From NCBI GenBank assembly GCA_943788725.1, contig CALSRJ010000002.1:248001-312000 (forward strand): a stretch of DNA of 64,000 nt, read 5' to 3'. Made by a program: the position numbers and the translations under genes. This DNA is from an uncultured Flavobacteriales bacterium. GTDB taxonomy: Bacteria; Bacteroidota; Bacteroidia; Flavobacteriales_G; Salibacteraceae. A model generated the notes under the pieces. The model was given only the letters and a program-made list of their open reading frames with translations. It searched no databases and had not been told where the DNA came from. Shown in pieces: positions 35,632-44,528 of the stretch (its first letter is position 1; each line of letters begins with the position of its first letter).

Positions 35632-36591
35632 ATGAGAAAATTTGGAATACTGATATTGGTATTGGTCGGCATTATGTGCATGGACCTTAAGGCGCAAGAC
35701 GCACCATTCAGTCAATTCTACGCGAACCAACTTTATTTAAATCCTGCCCTTGCCGGATCTGCTCGCTGCCCGAGGATATCTTTGAATTATCGAAACCAGT
35801 GGCCTGGCATTCCTTCCACTTACGTCACTTACTCTGCTGGTTATGACCAGTATGTGAACGCATTGAGCGGTGGTGTGGGCATTCAAGCATACCATGATCG
35901 TGCGGGTACGGGTATCATTCAAACGAACTCTGTGAGTGGCATGTATGCCTACCAATTAGCCATCGACCGAAACGTAAGCTTGAAAGCTGGTTTCCAGACT
36001 ACGTTTTATAATAAGTCTATTGATTGGAGTCAACTTACGTTTGGCGATATGATAGACGCTCGGTATGGTTTTATCTATCCTACGGGAGAAGTTCCGATCG
36101 AAGCACCTGTCAACAAACTTGATTTCTCCGCTGGCGCACTGCTCTTTACAGACAAATTCTACCTAGGATTTGCAACGCATCACTTGACACAACCAGACGA
36201 ATCTTTCTTCAAATCGACCGAAAGCAAGCTACCACGCAAGTATACTGCGCACGCTGGAGCGTTGATTCCATTGGACAAAGACAACCCTGAGGATGGCGGC
36301 ATTTCGCCAAACATCATTTACCAGCGTCAAGGCGAGTTCAACCACCTGAATTTAGGGCTCTACCTGAATAAAGGGCCGATTACGGGAGGTGTTTGGTACC
36401 GGTGGAACGATGCATTGATCTTCCTTGTCGGTTTGTACACAGATCAGTTCCGCTTTGGATATAGTTACGACGTTACCGTCTCTGGACTCGGAACGCAAAC
36501 CCTTGGTTCTCACGAGATCAGCGTTACGATGCTTTTCCCTTGCAGAGAGCCTCGCAGGAAGTTCCGACAGATGAAGTGTCCGCAGTTTTAA
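35632..36591 (+). CDS. PorP/SprF family T9SS membrane protein
   Basis: A 319-residue outer-membrane protein of the PorP/SprF family. The ATG at 35632 is chosen because a signal peptide follows (MRKFGILILVLVGIMCMDLKAQ); the frame is open to 35563. The mature start DAPFSQFYANQLYLNPALAGSARCPRISLNYRNQWPG is the family hallmark. The rest is beta-barrel-like and ends after GLGTQTLGSHEISVTMLFPC. Family members help T9SS deliver or anchor specific cargo. It is followed by gldJ after 74 nt and lies divergent to porU, so a T9SS module spans both strands. Confidence 0.93.
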   Translation: MRKFGILILVLVGIMCMDLKAQDAPFSQFYANQLYLNPALAGSARCPRISLNYRNQWPGIPSTYVTYSAGYDQYVNALSGGVGIQAYHDRAGTGIIQTNSVSGMYAYQLAIDRNVSLKAGFQTTFYNKSIDWSQLTFGDMIDARYGFIYPTGEVPIEAPVNKLDFSAGALLFTDKFYLGFATHHLTQPDESFFKSTESKLPRKYTAHAGALIPLDKDNPEDGGISPNIIYQRQGEFNHLNLGLYLNKGPITGGVWYRWNDALIFLVGLYTDQFRFGYSYDVTVSGLGTQTLGSHEISVTMLFPCREPRRKFRQMKCPQF

Positions 36592-36665
36592 TTGCGCGGT
36601 AATAAAAACTCAGTTATCTTCGTTTTCCTTTAAAATCAGCGTACATCGCTATAAACTCTAGTGCT

Positions 36666-38441
36666 ATGAAGGCAAAAAGCATTTTTGCTCTATTAGTTGT
36701 GTCCCTTATTCTCGCTTCGTGCGGGTACGAGAAGTCTTCCATCACAGGATGGAACTACAACGACCCTGACAATGGTGGATTTCAGAAATATCCATTCGAA
36801 GAACAAGAAACTGGACCCAACCTCGTGCTCATTGAGGGTGGTACATTCACCATGGGACGCGTTGAACAAGACTTTATGTACGATTGGAACAACATTCCAC
36901 GTCGTGCCACTGTGTCTTCCTATTACATGGACCAAACAGAGATCAGTAATTTTCACTGGTTGGAATACTTGTACTGGGTCAAGCGCGTATACGGCGTTGA
37001 TTACCCGGAACTTTACAAAAAGGCACTTCCAGATACGTTGGTTTGGAGATCTAAACTCGCCTACAACGAGCCTTACGTAGATTACTACCTACGTCACCCA
37101 GGTTTTCGTGATTATCCTGTAGTTGGAGTAAACTGGCTTCAAGCCAGTGACTTCTGCAGCTGGAGAACGGACCGTGTCAATGAATACATCCTCATCCGTG
37201 AGGGTATCATGATCCACTACCCTGATCAGATCGGCGAAGACAACTTCAACACCGACGCCTACCTCTCGAATCAATACAACTCAGGAAAACGCATCGAAGG
37301 ATTGCCGAACCTGAATGCTAATAGTACTGGATATCGAAACGTGCGCATGGAAGATGGTATTCTTCTGCCTAAATATCGACTTCCGACAGAAGCTGAATGG
37401 GAGTTTGCAGCACTTGGACTTATAGGCAATAGTGTAGGTGAACGCGTTGTTGAACGACGTTTGTACCCTTGGAACGGACATGCAGTTCGTAATCCAGACG
37501 AAGCTTACATCGGTATGATGTTGGCAAACTTCAAGCGAGGCCGTGGTGACAACATGGGTGTTGCGGGTAAGCTGAATGACAATGCGGATATCACGGCTCC
37601 TGTCTTCTCTTACTGGCCAAACGATTATGGCCTTTACAACATGGCTGGCAATGTCAGTGAATGGGTAATGGACGTGTATCGCCCATTGTCCTTTGAGGAT
37701 ATGGACGACTTCCGACCATTCCGTGGAAATGTCTTTCAAACCAAAGAACGAGACAACGAAGGCCTTCTCCTTGACAAGTACGACATTCCGATCTATGATA
37801 TTCCAGGTCTTATCAGCTACCTGCAGGAATTTCAACTCCAAGCGGGGAATGAATTCAATGATCAAGAAGGTGAGTTGATGTCTACACTTGTTGAGCAGGC
37901 AGAGCGTGCTCAACAAGTGCTCAATGAGGATCAGAAATACGAGGCGAACATCATCATCGTAGAAGAGTCCATAGAATCTATCAAAGGTTCAGATGAGATG
38001 GTGAAGATTGCTCCGACCTTGTTGAAAGACTACAGTTCTTACATTAAAGAGAGACCTGGCGCATTGCGTTACCGAGAAGCGAAGGTTGAAGAGAACATTG
38101 ACCGAAGAAACTACAAGCGTTCAGACAACATAAACTTCATGGATGGCGACCCCAAGTCTCACTTGGATTCTCCGAACTGGTCATCATTCGAGTCAGAAGA
38201 AAGAAGCGAAACTGGATTCATGTATGCCTATCCTGGTCAAGGCGAGTCGTCACAGGACTTTACATCATTGATCAATGATCAGGCACGTGTTTACAAAGGC
38301 GCTTCTTGGAACGACCGTGCTTATTGGATGGTTCCTGGAACGCGACGCTTCCTTGATGAGCGCCAGTCACTCTCGACACTCGGATTCCGATGCGCAATGG
38401 ATCGCGTAGGAAGTCCAGTCGGACTAGGCGGTTCTCGATAG
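36666..38441 (+). CDS. gldJ: Gliding motility lipoprotein GldJ
   Basis: A 591-residue lipoprotein: signal MKAKSIFALLVVSLILASCG with lipidated Cys at 19. It carries a formylglycine-generating-enzyme-like (SUMF1/sulfatase-modifying) fold in two parts: LVLIEGGTFTMGRVEQDFMYDWNNIPRRATVSSYYMDQTEISNFHWLEY early on, RLPTEAEWEFAALG and GLYNMAGNVSEWVMDVYRP in the middle, then a long helical insertion (about 400-500) and the closing YKGASWNDRAYWMVPGTRRFLDE...LGFRCAM. GldJ is a structural part of the gliding/T9SS apparatus. A terminator follows, then murF, an order I recall from flavobacteria. Confidence 0.95.
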   Translation: MKAKSIFALLVVSLILASCGYEKSSITGWNYNDPDNGGFQKYPFEEQETGPNLVLIEGGTFTMGRVEQDFMYDWNNIPRRATVSSYYMDQTEISNFHWLEYLYWVKRVYGVDYPELYKKALPDTLVWRSKLAYNEPYVDYYLRHPGFRDYPVVGVNWLQASDFCSWRTDRVNEYILIREGIMIHYPDQIGEDNFNTDAYLSNQYNSGKRIEGLPNLNANSTGYRNVRMEDGILLPKYRLPTEAEWEFAALGLIGNSVGERVVERRLYPWNGHAVRNPDEAYIGMMLANFKRGRGDNMGVAGKLNDNADITAPVFSYWPNDYGLYNMAGNVSEWVMDVYRPLSFEDMDDFRPFRGNVFQTKERDNEGLLLDKYDIPIYDIPGLISYLQEFQLQAGNEFNDQEGELMSTLVEQAERAQQVLNEDQKYEANIIIVEESIESIKGSDEMVKIAPTLLKDYSSYIKERPGALRYREAKVEENIDRRNYKRSDNINFMDGDPKSHLDSPNWSSFESEERSETGFMYAYPGQGESSQDFTSLINDQARVYKGASWNDRAYWMVPGTRRFLDERQSLSTLGFRCAMDRVGSPVGLGGSR

Positions 38442-38476
38442 TAAGATACCGTTGTTAACATCTTGACAGTATTATG

Positions 38477-38501
38477 AAAGGCCTCATCTGAGGCCTTTTT
38501 T
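38477..38501 (+). terminator. Rho-independent terminator after gldJ
   Basis: AAAGGCCTCA (38477-38486) is an exact inverted repeat of TGAGGCCTTT (38489-38498), followed by a T run to 38501. In practice the hairpin has an 8-9 bp stem and a small loop. It lies 35 nt after the gldJ stop and 11 nt before murF. Confidence 0.85.
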
Positions 38502-38512
38502 AATTTAGGAAC

Positions 38513-39811
38513 GTGCAATATTCAACGCTTTACCGCCTGTTTTCCGAAACCCGTAAGATCTGTACAGACTCACGCAAGGTAGAGGAAGGCTGCCTTTTCA
38601 TCGCTTTGAAGGGCCCCAGCTTCAATGGAAACGACTTCGTTCTTTCAAGTCTCCAAGAGGGCGCCAGCTACGCTTTGGCGGATGAACCACGACCTGAATT
38701 CAAAGATGAACCCCGGGTAATTCAAGTAGAAAATGGATTGGTGGCCTTGCAATCCATCGCTCAGGAGCATCGACACAAGCTCAGGATTCCCATTATAGGA
38801 CTGACAGGAAGCAATGGGAAAACGACGTCCAAGGAATTATTGAACTCCGCTTTATCACGCACCTATTCTACCTATGCAACCAAAGGAAACCTCAACAACC
38901 ATATTGGAGTTCCCCTATCCATATTGGAGATTGGGACCGATCACGAAATTGCCATCATCGAGATGGGAGCCAATCATCAAAAGGAGATTCAATTCCTTTG
39001 CACTATCGCACATCCGGATGCCGGCTTTATCACCAACATCGGGCTGGCCCATTTAGAGGGGTTTGGAGGCGAAGAAGGCGTCTACATCGGAAAAAAGGAG
39101 CTCTTTGATCACTTGATAAGTCAGGACGGCAAACTCTTCGTGAATGCCGATGACACGAAAGTTGCAAACGCAGCACAAGACGCAGTATGCGTGACCTATG
39201 GCAAGTCTGACGCTTGTCACTTTCAAGGAGAATTTGAGATTCAAGACAATCGCCTAATCGTGCACTGGTGGCGAGACATTGATCCCTATAAGAGGACAAT
39301 CAAAACGCAACTTACCGGAAGCTATAATTTCTCCAATGTAATGGCAGCGGTTGCTGTCGCCCGATACTATGGTGTTCCCGATGTAGACATTCGACGCGGC
39401 ATAGAAGCCTACCGGCCGGATAACAATCGTTCCCAAATAGAACATACCAATCGCGGAAATACGTTGATCGTAGATTGCTACAATGCGAATCCAAGCAGCA
39501 TGCAGGCAGCCATTGAAAACCTCAGCCTAGAATCCTCAGAAAGGAAGGTGGCATTGGTCGGTGACATGCTAGAATTAGGAGCTGTTGGGCCGCAAAAACA
39601 TCAAGAGACCGTAGATCAATTGCGCACCAATGGGATAGAAGCCTATTTGGTCGGGGAACTATTCGGTCAGGCAGACACGACTGGTTTCGAACATTTCCGA
39701 ACTACAGAGGAATTGGGTGCTTATATAAAAGTAAACCCAATTGAAGGGGCATGCATCCTTCTCAAAGGCTCAAGACGAATGAAGCTCGAGCAATTGCTCG
39801 AGCTTCTATAA
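38513..39811 (+). CDS. murF: UDP-N-acetylmuramoyl-tripeptide--D-alanyl-D-alanine ligase
   Basis: A 432-residue Mur ligase adding D-Ala-D-Ala to the peptidoglycan precursor. GTG start (38513), then TDSRKVEEGCLFIALKGPSFNGNDF, the uridine-binding N-domain. The ATP motif GLTGSNGKTTSKELLNSAL is at about residues 97-115; YATKGNLNNHIGVPLSILE and EMGANHQKEI follow; the C-domain has VDCYNANPSSMQAAI, with the family's catalytic N-x-N/P pattern, and LVGDMLELG. An upstream ATG is absent, so GTG is the best start; it follows the gldJ terminator closely. Confidence 0.94.
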   Translation: MQYSTLYRLFSETRKICTDSRKVEEGCLFIALKGPSFNGNDFVLSSLQEGASYALADEPRPEFKDEPRVIQVENGLVALQSIAQEHRHKLRIPIIGLTGSNGKTTSKELLNSALSRTYSTYATKGNLNNHIGVPLSILEIGTDHEIAIIEMGANHQKEIQFLCTIAHPDAGFITNIGLAHLEGFGGEEGVYIGKKELFDHLISQDGKLFVNADDTKVANAAQDAVCVTYGKSDACHFQGEFEIQDNRLIVHWWRDIDPYKRTIKTQLTGSYNFSNVMAAVAVARYYGVPDVDIRRGIEAYRPDNNRSQIEHTNRGNTLIVDCYNANPSSMQAAIENLSLESSERKVALVGDMLELGAVGPQKHQETVDQLRTNGIEAYLVGELFGQADTTGFEHFRTTEELGAYIKVNPIEGACILLKGSRRMKLEQLLELL

Positions 39812-39836
39812 GTCTCACGAATATATCGATGCAGGA

Positions 39837-40982
39837 TTACCCTTCGTCCAAAACGGCACGACTGATCACGATGCGTTGCACTTCGCTGGTACCCTCGTAG
39901 ATCTGGGTAATCTTAGCATCACGCATGAGTCGCTCTACATGATACTCTTTCACAAACCCGTATCCGCCATGCACCTGCACTGCCTCGACCGATGACTTCA
40001 TCGCCGCTTCTGAGGCGTACAATTTTGCCATAGCGCTGAACTTTCCAAAGGGAAGTCCTTGGTCCTTCAACCATGCTGCTTTTAAGCAAAGAAGTCTAGC
40101 CGCTTCGACTTCCGTAGCCATATCAGCCAACTTGAAAGCGATGGCTTGATGCTGACTGATCGGCTTACCAAAGGCCTTCCTTTCTTTCGAGTAGGCTGTC
40201 GCCAATTCCATTGAACCCGATGCAATACCCAAGGCTTGAGCTGCAATACCTATCCGTCCGCCTTCGAGCGTCTTCATTGCGAATTTGAATCCGAATCCAT
40301 CTTCGCCGATGCGATTCTCCTTAGGAACTTTTACATCATTGAACATCAGCGTATGGGTGTCGCTTCCACGTATTCCTAGCTTATTCTCCTTTGCACCAAC
40401 AACAAACCCTTCCATATCGCGCTCTACGATTAGGCAGTTGATTCCCTTGTGACCCTTTTCCACATCGGTCTGCGCTATCACCAAATAGGTAGAAGCATTT
40501 CCGCCATTGGTTATCCAATTTTTCGTTCCATTGAGGAGGTAGTGATCTCCCATGTCAATAGCGGTAGTTCGCTGACTTGTCGCATCAGATCCCGCTTCAG
40601 GCTCACTTAAGCAGAAAGCTCCGATTTTCTCGCCACTTGCAAGTGGAACCAAATATTTACGCTTTTGCTCCTCGTTGCCGAATTTCTCTAAGCCCCAGCA
40701 CACTAAGCTGTTATTCACCGACATGCATACGGATGCACTTGCGTCAATCTTTGAAATTTCTTCCATGGCCAAGACGTAAGACACTGTATCCATTCCGCCT
40801 CCACCGTATTCTGGGGAGACCATCATGCCCATGAAACCAAGCTCACCCAGTTGCTTCACTTCTTCCCGAGGAAAGGTTTGTGTCTCATCGCGATCGATGA
40901 CACCTGGCTTCAAAACGTTCTGCGCAAAATCACGTGCAGCATCTCTGACCGCCTTATGCTCCTCTGTTAATTCGAAAATCAT
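39837..40982 (-). CDS. Acyl-CoA dehydrogenase
   Basis: A 381-residue FAD-dependent acyl-CoA dehydrogenase, catalysing alpha,beta-desaturation in fatty-acid or branched-chain acyl-CoA breakdown. Seen: GAFCLSEPEAGSDATSQRTTA (FAD/substrate-binding signature, about 124-144), KNWITNGGNAS, and the C-terminal QVHGGYGFVKEYHVERLMRDAKITQIYEGTSEVQRIVISR, where the Glu of YEGTSE is the catalytic base of short/medium-chain members. Closest in pattern to short-chain (butyryl-type) enzymes. Divergent from anmK, with a palindromic promoter region between. Confidence 0.94.
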   Translation of the reverse strand: MIFELTEEHKAVRDAARDFAQNVLKPGVIDRDETQTFPREEVKQLGELGFMGMMVSPEYGGGGMDTVSYVLAMEEISKIDASASVCMSVNNSLVCWGLEKFGNEEQKRKYLVPLASGEKIGAFCLSEPEAGSDATSQRTTAIDMGDHYLLNGTKNWITNGGNASTYLVIAQTDVEKGHKGINCLIVERDMEGFVVGAKENKLGIRGSDTHTLMFNDVKVPKENRIGEDGFGFKFAMKTLEGGRIGIAAQALGIASGSMELATAYSKERKAFGKPISQHQAIAFKLADMATEVEAARLLCLKAAWLKDQGLPFGKFSAMAKLYASEAAMKSSVEAVQVHGGYGFVKEYHVERLMRDAKITQIYEGTSEVQRIVISRAVLDEG

Positions 40983-41022
40983 CTAATTATTGCGTTTTCC
41001 TGTTATACTTTGTGGTGGCGGA

Positions 41023-41037
41023 CAAAAGTAACTTTTG
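41023..41037. promoter_or_regulatory. 15-nt palindrome carrying a -7-like element, between acyl-CoA dehydrogenase and anmK
   Basis: CAAAAGT-A-ACTTTTG is a perfect palindrome around one A. The minus strand contains TACTTTTG (41030-41023), an exact TAnnTTTG -7 match for the acyl-CoA dehydrogenase gene (start 40982). The plus strand contains TAACTTTTG, a near match just before the anmK GTG at 41040. It may be a shared divergent promoter or an operator. Confidence 0.45.
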
Positions 41038-41039
41038 CA

Positions 41040-42098
41040 GTGAAATCAACAGTACATAGAGGAATTGGTTTGATGTGCGGCACATCTCAAGATGGACTTG
41101 ATCTCGCAGACGTCAGTTTTACCCTTCATAGTGAGCCTGGCTGGACCTACGACCTCCATCACGGAAAGACGTATTCTTTGCCTCCAGAACTTCAATCGCG
41201 CTTGAAAGAAGCGCAAGAAGCTTCTGCTTTGGAATTGGCAAAGCTAGATGTGGCTTTTGGTGCGTTTTCTGCCGACATTGTCACATCCTATCTACGAAAA
41301 ACGGGCTCCACGGCTTCTTTTATCGGGTCGCACGGTGTGACCATTTTTCACCAGCCTGACGCTGGGTTTACAACTCAAATCGGAAGTGGTGCCACGATTG
41401 CGGCTGCTTCGGGGCTTCAAACGGTCTCAGACTTTCGTCAGCAAGACGTGAGTAAAGGAGGCCAAGGCGCCCCTTTGGTACCGAGCTGCGACGCGCATTT
41501 GTTCTCTCAGTATGCGCGTACACTAAATCTCGGTGGCTTCGCCAATGTATCCATTCTCGAGGGAGCAATAAGAGGTTTCGACATCGGGCCGTGCAATTTA
41601 CTTCTGAACCACCTGGCCAATGAACGTGGCCTCGCCTACGATGCAAATGGTGCCCTTGCTCGGAGTGGTGTTGTTGACCCCTCGTTTTTAGACGCACTTA
41701 ACACATTGCCTTATTACCAAGGCGAACCCTCATCTCTGGGTGCTGAATGGGTATTGTCTGAAGTGATTCCAACAATGGCGAAATTTACATTTCTGCCCCT
41801 TCCGGATCGGCTATGTACGGTCAGCCATCATATCGCTCAGCGAATTTCAAAACATTTACCTGACGCTGAGAATGTACTCGTCACAGGCGGGGGCGCTCAC
41901 AATGCATTTCTCGTACATCTGATACGAACCGAGAGCCGCTGCGAAGTAGTAGTTCCAAACACAGCATTGATCGACATGAAGGAGGCCATTTGTTTCGCCT
42001 TTCTTGGATTGAAGAGGATTCTCGGGGAAGCGAATATTTACAGCTCGAGCACGGGAAGCGAGCGCGACTCGTGTGCCGGCGCCTTGTATTTGCCCTAA
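41040..42098 (+). CDS. anmK: Anhydro-N-acetylmuramic acid kinase
   Basis: A sugar kinase of about 352 residues for cell-wall recycling: it hydrolyses and phosphorylates 1,6-anhydro-MurNAc to MurNAc-6-phosphate. Seen: IGLMCGTSQDGLDLADVSF (the ATP-binding, GTSxDG signature), FIGSHGVTIFHQP, QTVSDFRQQDVSKGGQGAPLVPSCD (about residues 135-159), LNLGGFANVSI, and VTGGGAHNAFLV near the C-terminus. The GTG at 41040 is the likeliest start; a TTG at 41010 is also in frame. Length fits. Confidence 0.93.
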   Translation: MKSTVHRGIGLMCGTSQDGLDLADVSFTLHSEPGWTYDLHHGKTYSLPPELQSRLKEAQEASALELAKLDVAFGAFSADIVTSYLRKTGSTASFIGSHGVTIFHQPDAGFTTQIGSGATIAAASGLQTVSDFRQQDVSKGGQGAPLVPSCDAHLFSQYARTLNLGGFANVSILEGAIRGFDIGPCNLLLNHLANERGLAYDANGALARSGVVDPSFLDALNTLPYYQGEPSSLGAEWVLSEVIPTMAKFTFLPLPDRLCTVSHHIAQRISKHLPDAENVLVTGGGAHNAFLVHLIRTESRCEVVVPNTALIDMKEAICFAFLGLKRILGEANIYSSSTGSERDSCAGALYLP

Positions 42099-42144
42099 TT
42101 CGATCAGAAACCTGCTGACATAGCGTCAACGAGCTCGCTTTTTA

Positions 42145-42152
42145 TACATTTG
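42145..42152 (+). promoter_or_regulatory. Candidate -7 promoter element for the Glu/Leu dehydrogenase operon
   Basis: TACATTTG matches TAnnTTTG exactly, 34 nt before the ATG at 42187. No clear TTG is found at -33 spacing. Confidence 0.45.
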
Positions 42153-42186
42153 CAGCGCCTTTTCAAAGGGTATAAAATACCTCGTT

Positions 42187-43416
42187 ATGAAAGAACTGCT
42201 CGAGAGATTTGAGAACAAGACACCTGAGATCGTTTTTGAATGGAGTGATCCAGAAACCGAGGCTACGGGGTGGGTTGTGATCAACAGCCTCCGAGGTGGC
42301 GCTGCTGGCGGTGGTACGCGCATGCGTTTAGGGCTTGACAAACGAGAAGTGGAGTCACTAGCTAAGACCATGGAAGTGAAATTCACGGTTGCGGGACCAC
42401 CGATTGGCGGAGCAAAGTCGGGCATCAACTTTGACCCAAACGACCCTCGCAAGGACGGCGTTTTACGAAGATGGTACAAGGCGGTCTACCCACTTCTAAA
42501 GAATTATTACGGCACCGGTGGCGATCTCAACGTGGACGAAATTCATGAGGTGATTCCAATCACGGAGAGTTACGGCTTGTGGCATCCGCAAGAAGGCATT
42601 GTAAATGGACATTTCATTCCGAATCCAGGTCAACATTTGAGCAAGGTGACACACCTCAGACAGGGTGTCTCCAAAGTACTGAACAGTCCACTTTATTCGC
42701 CAGAAGTCTCTCGCCAATATGTGGTTGCGGACATGATTACCGGTTATGGTGTATCCGAGGCTGTACTGCATTATTACCGCATCTGGAAGAAGTCCGACGT
42801 TCGCGGCAAGCGCGTCATCATTCAAGGGTGGGGCAACGTAGGCTCGGCCGCGGCCTTTTACATGGCGCAAGCAGGAGCAAAAATCGTTGGCATTATTGAT
42901 CGCAATGGTGGGCTCATCAAAGAAGATGGATTCACGTTTGAAGAAATTCGCACCCTTTTCCTTGAGAAAGAAGGAAATACTTTGATCTCAAAGAAGATGA
43001 TTCCTTTCAAAGAATTGGATGAACGCATCTGGAGCATCGGAGCAGATATTTTCCTCCCCTGCGCTGCATCGCGCCTAATTACAAAGGAGCAAAGTGATCA
43101 ATTGATCGAAAGTGGCTTGGAAGTAATCTCTTCCGGTGCGAATGTTCCCTTTGCCGATCCGGAGATATTCTTCGGCCCCATCGGGGACCACGTAGACAAT
43201 AAAATCAGTCTCATTCCAGACTTTATTGCCAATTGTGGTATGGCACGGGTATTTGCCTACTGCATGAGCGACGATTACGTTCAGACGGACGAAAGCATCT
43301 TCCAGGACACTTCGAATACCATTGGCGAGGCCCTGCAAAAAGTGCACAACAAGCATGCCGCTGATAAAAAGATAGCCAAGACAGCATTTGAGATTGCATT
43401 GCAACAGCTCCTCTGA
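42187..43416 (+). CDS. Glu/Leu/Phe/Val dehydrogenase family protein
   Basis: A 409-residue NAD(P)-dependent amino acid dehydrogenase. Substrate site: GGAAGGGTRMRLGL (about 37-50) and VAGPPIGGAKSGINFDP, which holds the catalytic-type Lys; YYGTGGDLNVDE provides the acidic residue. The Rossmann motif VIIQGWGNVGSAAAFYMAQAGAKIVGIID is at about residues 213-241. It may be a glutamate or a branched-chain amino acid dehydrogenase; the sequence does not settle which. Its stop overlaps the mscS-like start (TGATG), opening a plus-strand run that reaches folC. Confidence 0.9.
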   Translation: MKELLERFENKTPEIVFEWSDPETEATGWVVINSLRGGAAGGGTRMRLGLDKREVESLAKTMEVKFTVAGPPIGGAKSGINFDPNDPRKDGVLRRWYKAVYPLLKNYYGTGGDLNVDEIHEVIPITESYGLWHPQEGIVNGHFIPNPGQHLSKVTHLRQGVSKVLNSPLYSPEVSRQYVVADMITGYGVSEAVLHYYRIWKKSDVRGKRVIIQGWGNVGSAAAFYMAQAGAKIVGIIDRNGGLIKEDGFTFEEIRTLFLEKEGNTLISKKMIPFKELDERIWSIGADIFLPCAASRLITKEQSDQLIESGLEVISSGANVPFADPEIFFGPIGDHVDNKISLIPDFIANCGMARVFAYCMSDDYVQTDESIFQDTSNTIGEALQKVHNKHAADKKIAKTAFEIALQQLL

Positions 43417-44516
43417 TGAATAGCATGGAATATTTAGACGACATATATTTTGGGAATAGCGTACAAGACTATTTGTGGGTATTAGGCTCCTTGCTGTTTG
43501 GTGTCATCTTGCTTCGTTTTATTGCGCACCGCATAAGCAACCTAATTTTCCGACTCATTGTTGGAAAGACAGAAGGTGTTGACAAGCAGGAGCTATACGA
43601 ATTACTTGAGAAGCCATTGAAGTGGTTGATCATGCTCATCGTACTCTTGATTGCAACCAGCCACCTTGACTATCCGCCGGAATGGGACATCGCTGCGAAA
43701 GACGAATTCGGCATCAGGATGCTCTTGCATCGATCCTATGTAGCCTTCTTAATCATCGTTATCACTTGGGCAGCGCTGCGTCTCACAAAGTTTTTGGGCA
43801 TCATCCTCATGGCCCGAGCCGAATTGACAGAAAGTAAAAGTGACGATCAGATCATTCCCTTTTTGATGGAGATCATCAAGATCCTGGTCATCGTGCTTAG
43901 CATTTTTATTTTCATGGGGTCCGTTTTCAAGGTTGACGTTGGCGCCCTAATCGCCGGACTTGGTATTGGCGGATTAGCCCTAGCGCTCGCCGCAAAGGAG
44001 AGTCTTGAAAACCTGCTTGCTTCCTTCGTAATTTTCTTTGACAAACCCTTCGTGATTGGCGACTTGGTTACGGTGAGCGGAGTAACTGGGACGGTTGAAA
44101 AAATAGGTTTCAGAAGCACAAGAATCAGGACATTAGAGAAAAGCTACCTGACACTTCCGAACCGTCAAATGATCGACAATGTCCTCGACAATTTATCCAT
44201 GCGCACCTTCCGCAGGGTAAGCTTCAACATTGGTGTTCTTTATGGCACAAGCGAGGAGCAACTCAAAAATATCGTCGTCGATATTCAGCGATACATTGAT
44301 GAGCACCCACACACGAATCAAGATGGAGAAATCCACTTTATGCAGTTCGGTGCAAGTTCATTGGACATCATGATTCTCTATTACATCGATACAATGGATT
44401 GGGGAGTCTTTTTAAAGATCAAAGAAGAAATCAATTTTGAAATCATGCGCATTGTGGAAGAGCAAGGCGCTGACTTCGCGTTCCCCACACAAACCATTCA
44501 CCTCGCAAAAGACTAA
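43416..44516 (+). CDS. Mechanosensitive ion channel (MscS family)
   Basis: A 366-residue inner-membrane channel. Several hydrophobic segments (about residues 20-170) precede the pore helix VGALIAGLGIGGLALALAAKESLENLLASFVIFFDKPFVIGDLV (about 176-219), which matches the MscS TM3-beta-domain signature. The cytosolic beta domain (VSGVTGTVEKIGFRSTRIRTLEKSYLTLPN) follows, and a C-terminal vestibule. MscS channels release solutes under membrane tension. Start ATG 43416 overlaps the previous stop; a second ATG three codons on is possible. The NhaD gene begins 12 nt later. Confidence 0.94.
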   Translation: MNSMEYLDDIYFGNSVQDYLWVLGSLLFGVILLRFIAHRISNLIFRLIVGKTEGVDKQELYELLEKPLKWLIMLIVLLIATSHLDYPPEWDIAAKDEFGIRMLLHRSYVAFLIIVITWAALRLTKFLGIILMARAELTESKSDDQIIPFLMEIIKILVIVLSIFIFMGSVFKVDVGALIAGLGIGGLALALAAKESLENLLASFVIFFDKPFVIGDLVTVSGVTGTVEKIGFRSTRIRTLEKSYLTLPNRQMIDNVLDNLSMRTFRRVSFNIGVLYGTSEEQLKNIVVDIQRYIDEHPHTNQDGEIHFMQFGASSLDIMILYYIDTMDWGVFLKIKEEINFEIMRIVEEQGADFAFPTQTIHLAKD

Positions 44517-44528
44517 AACAGTAAGACT

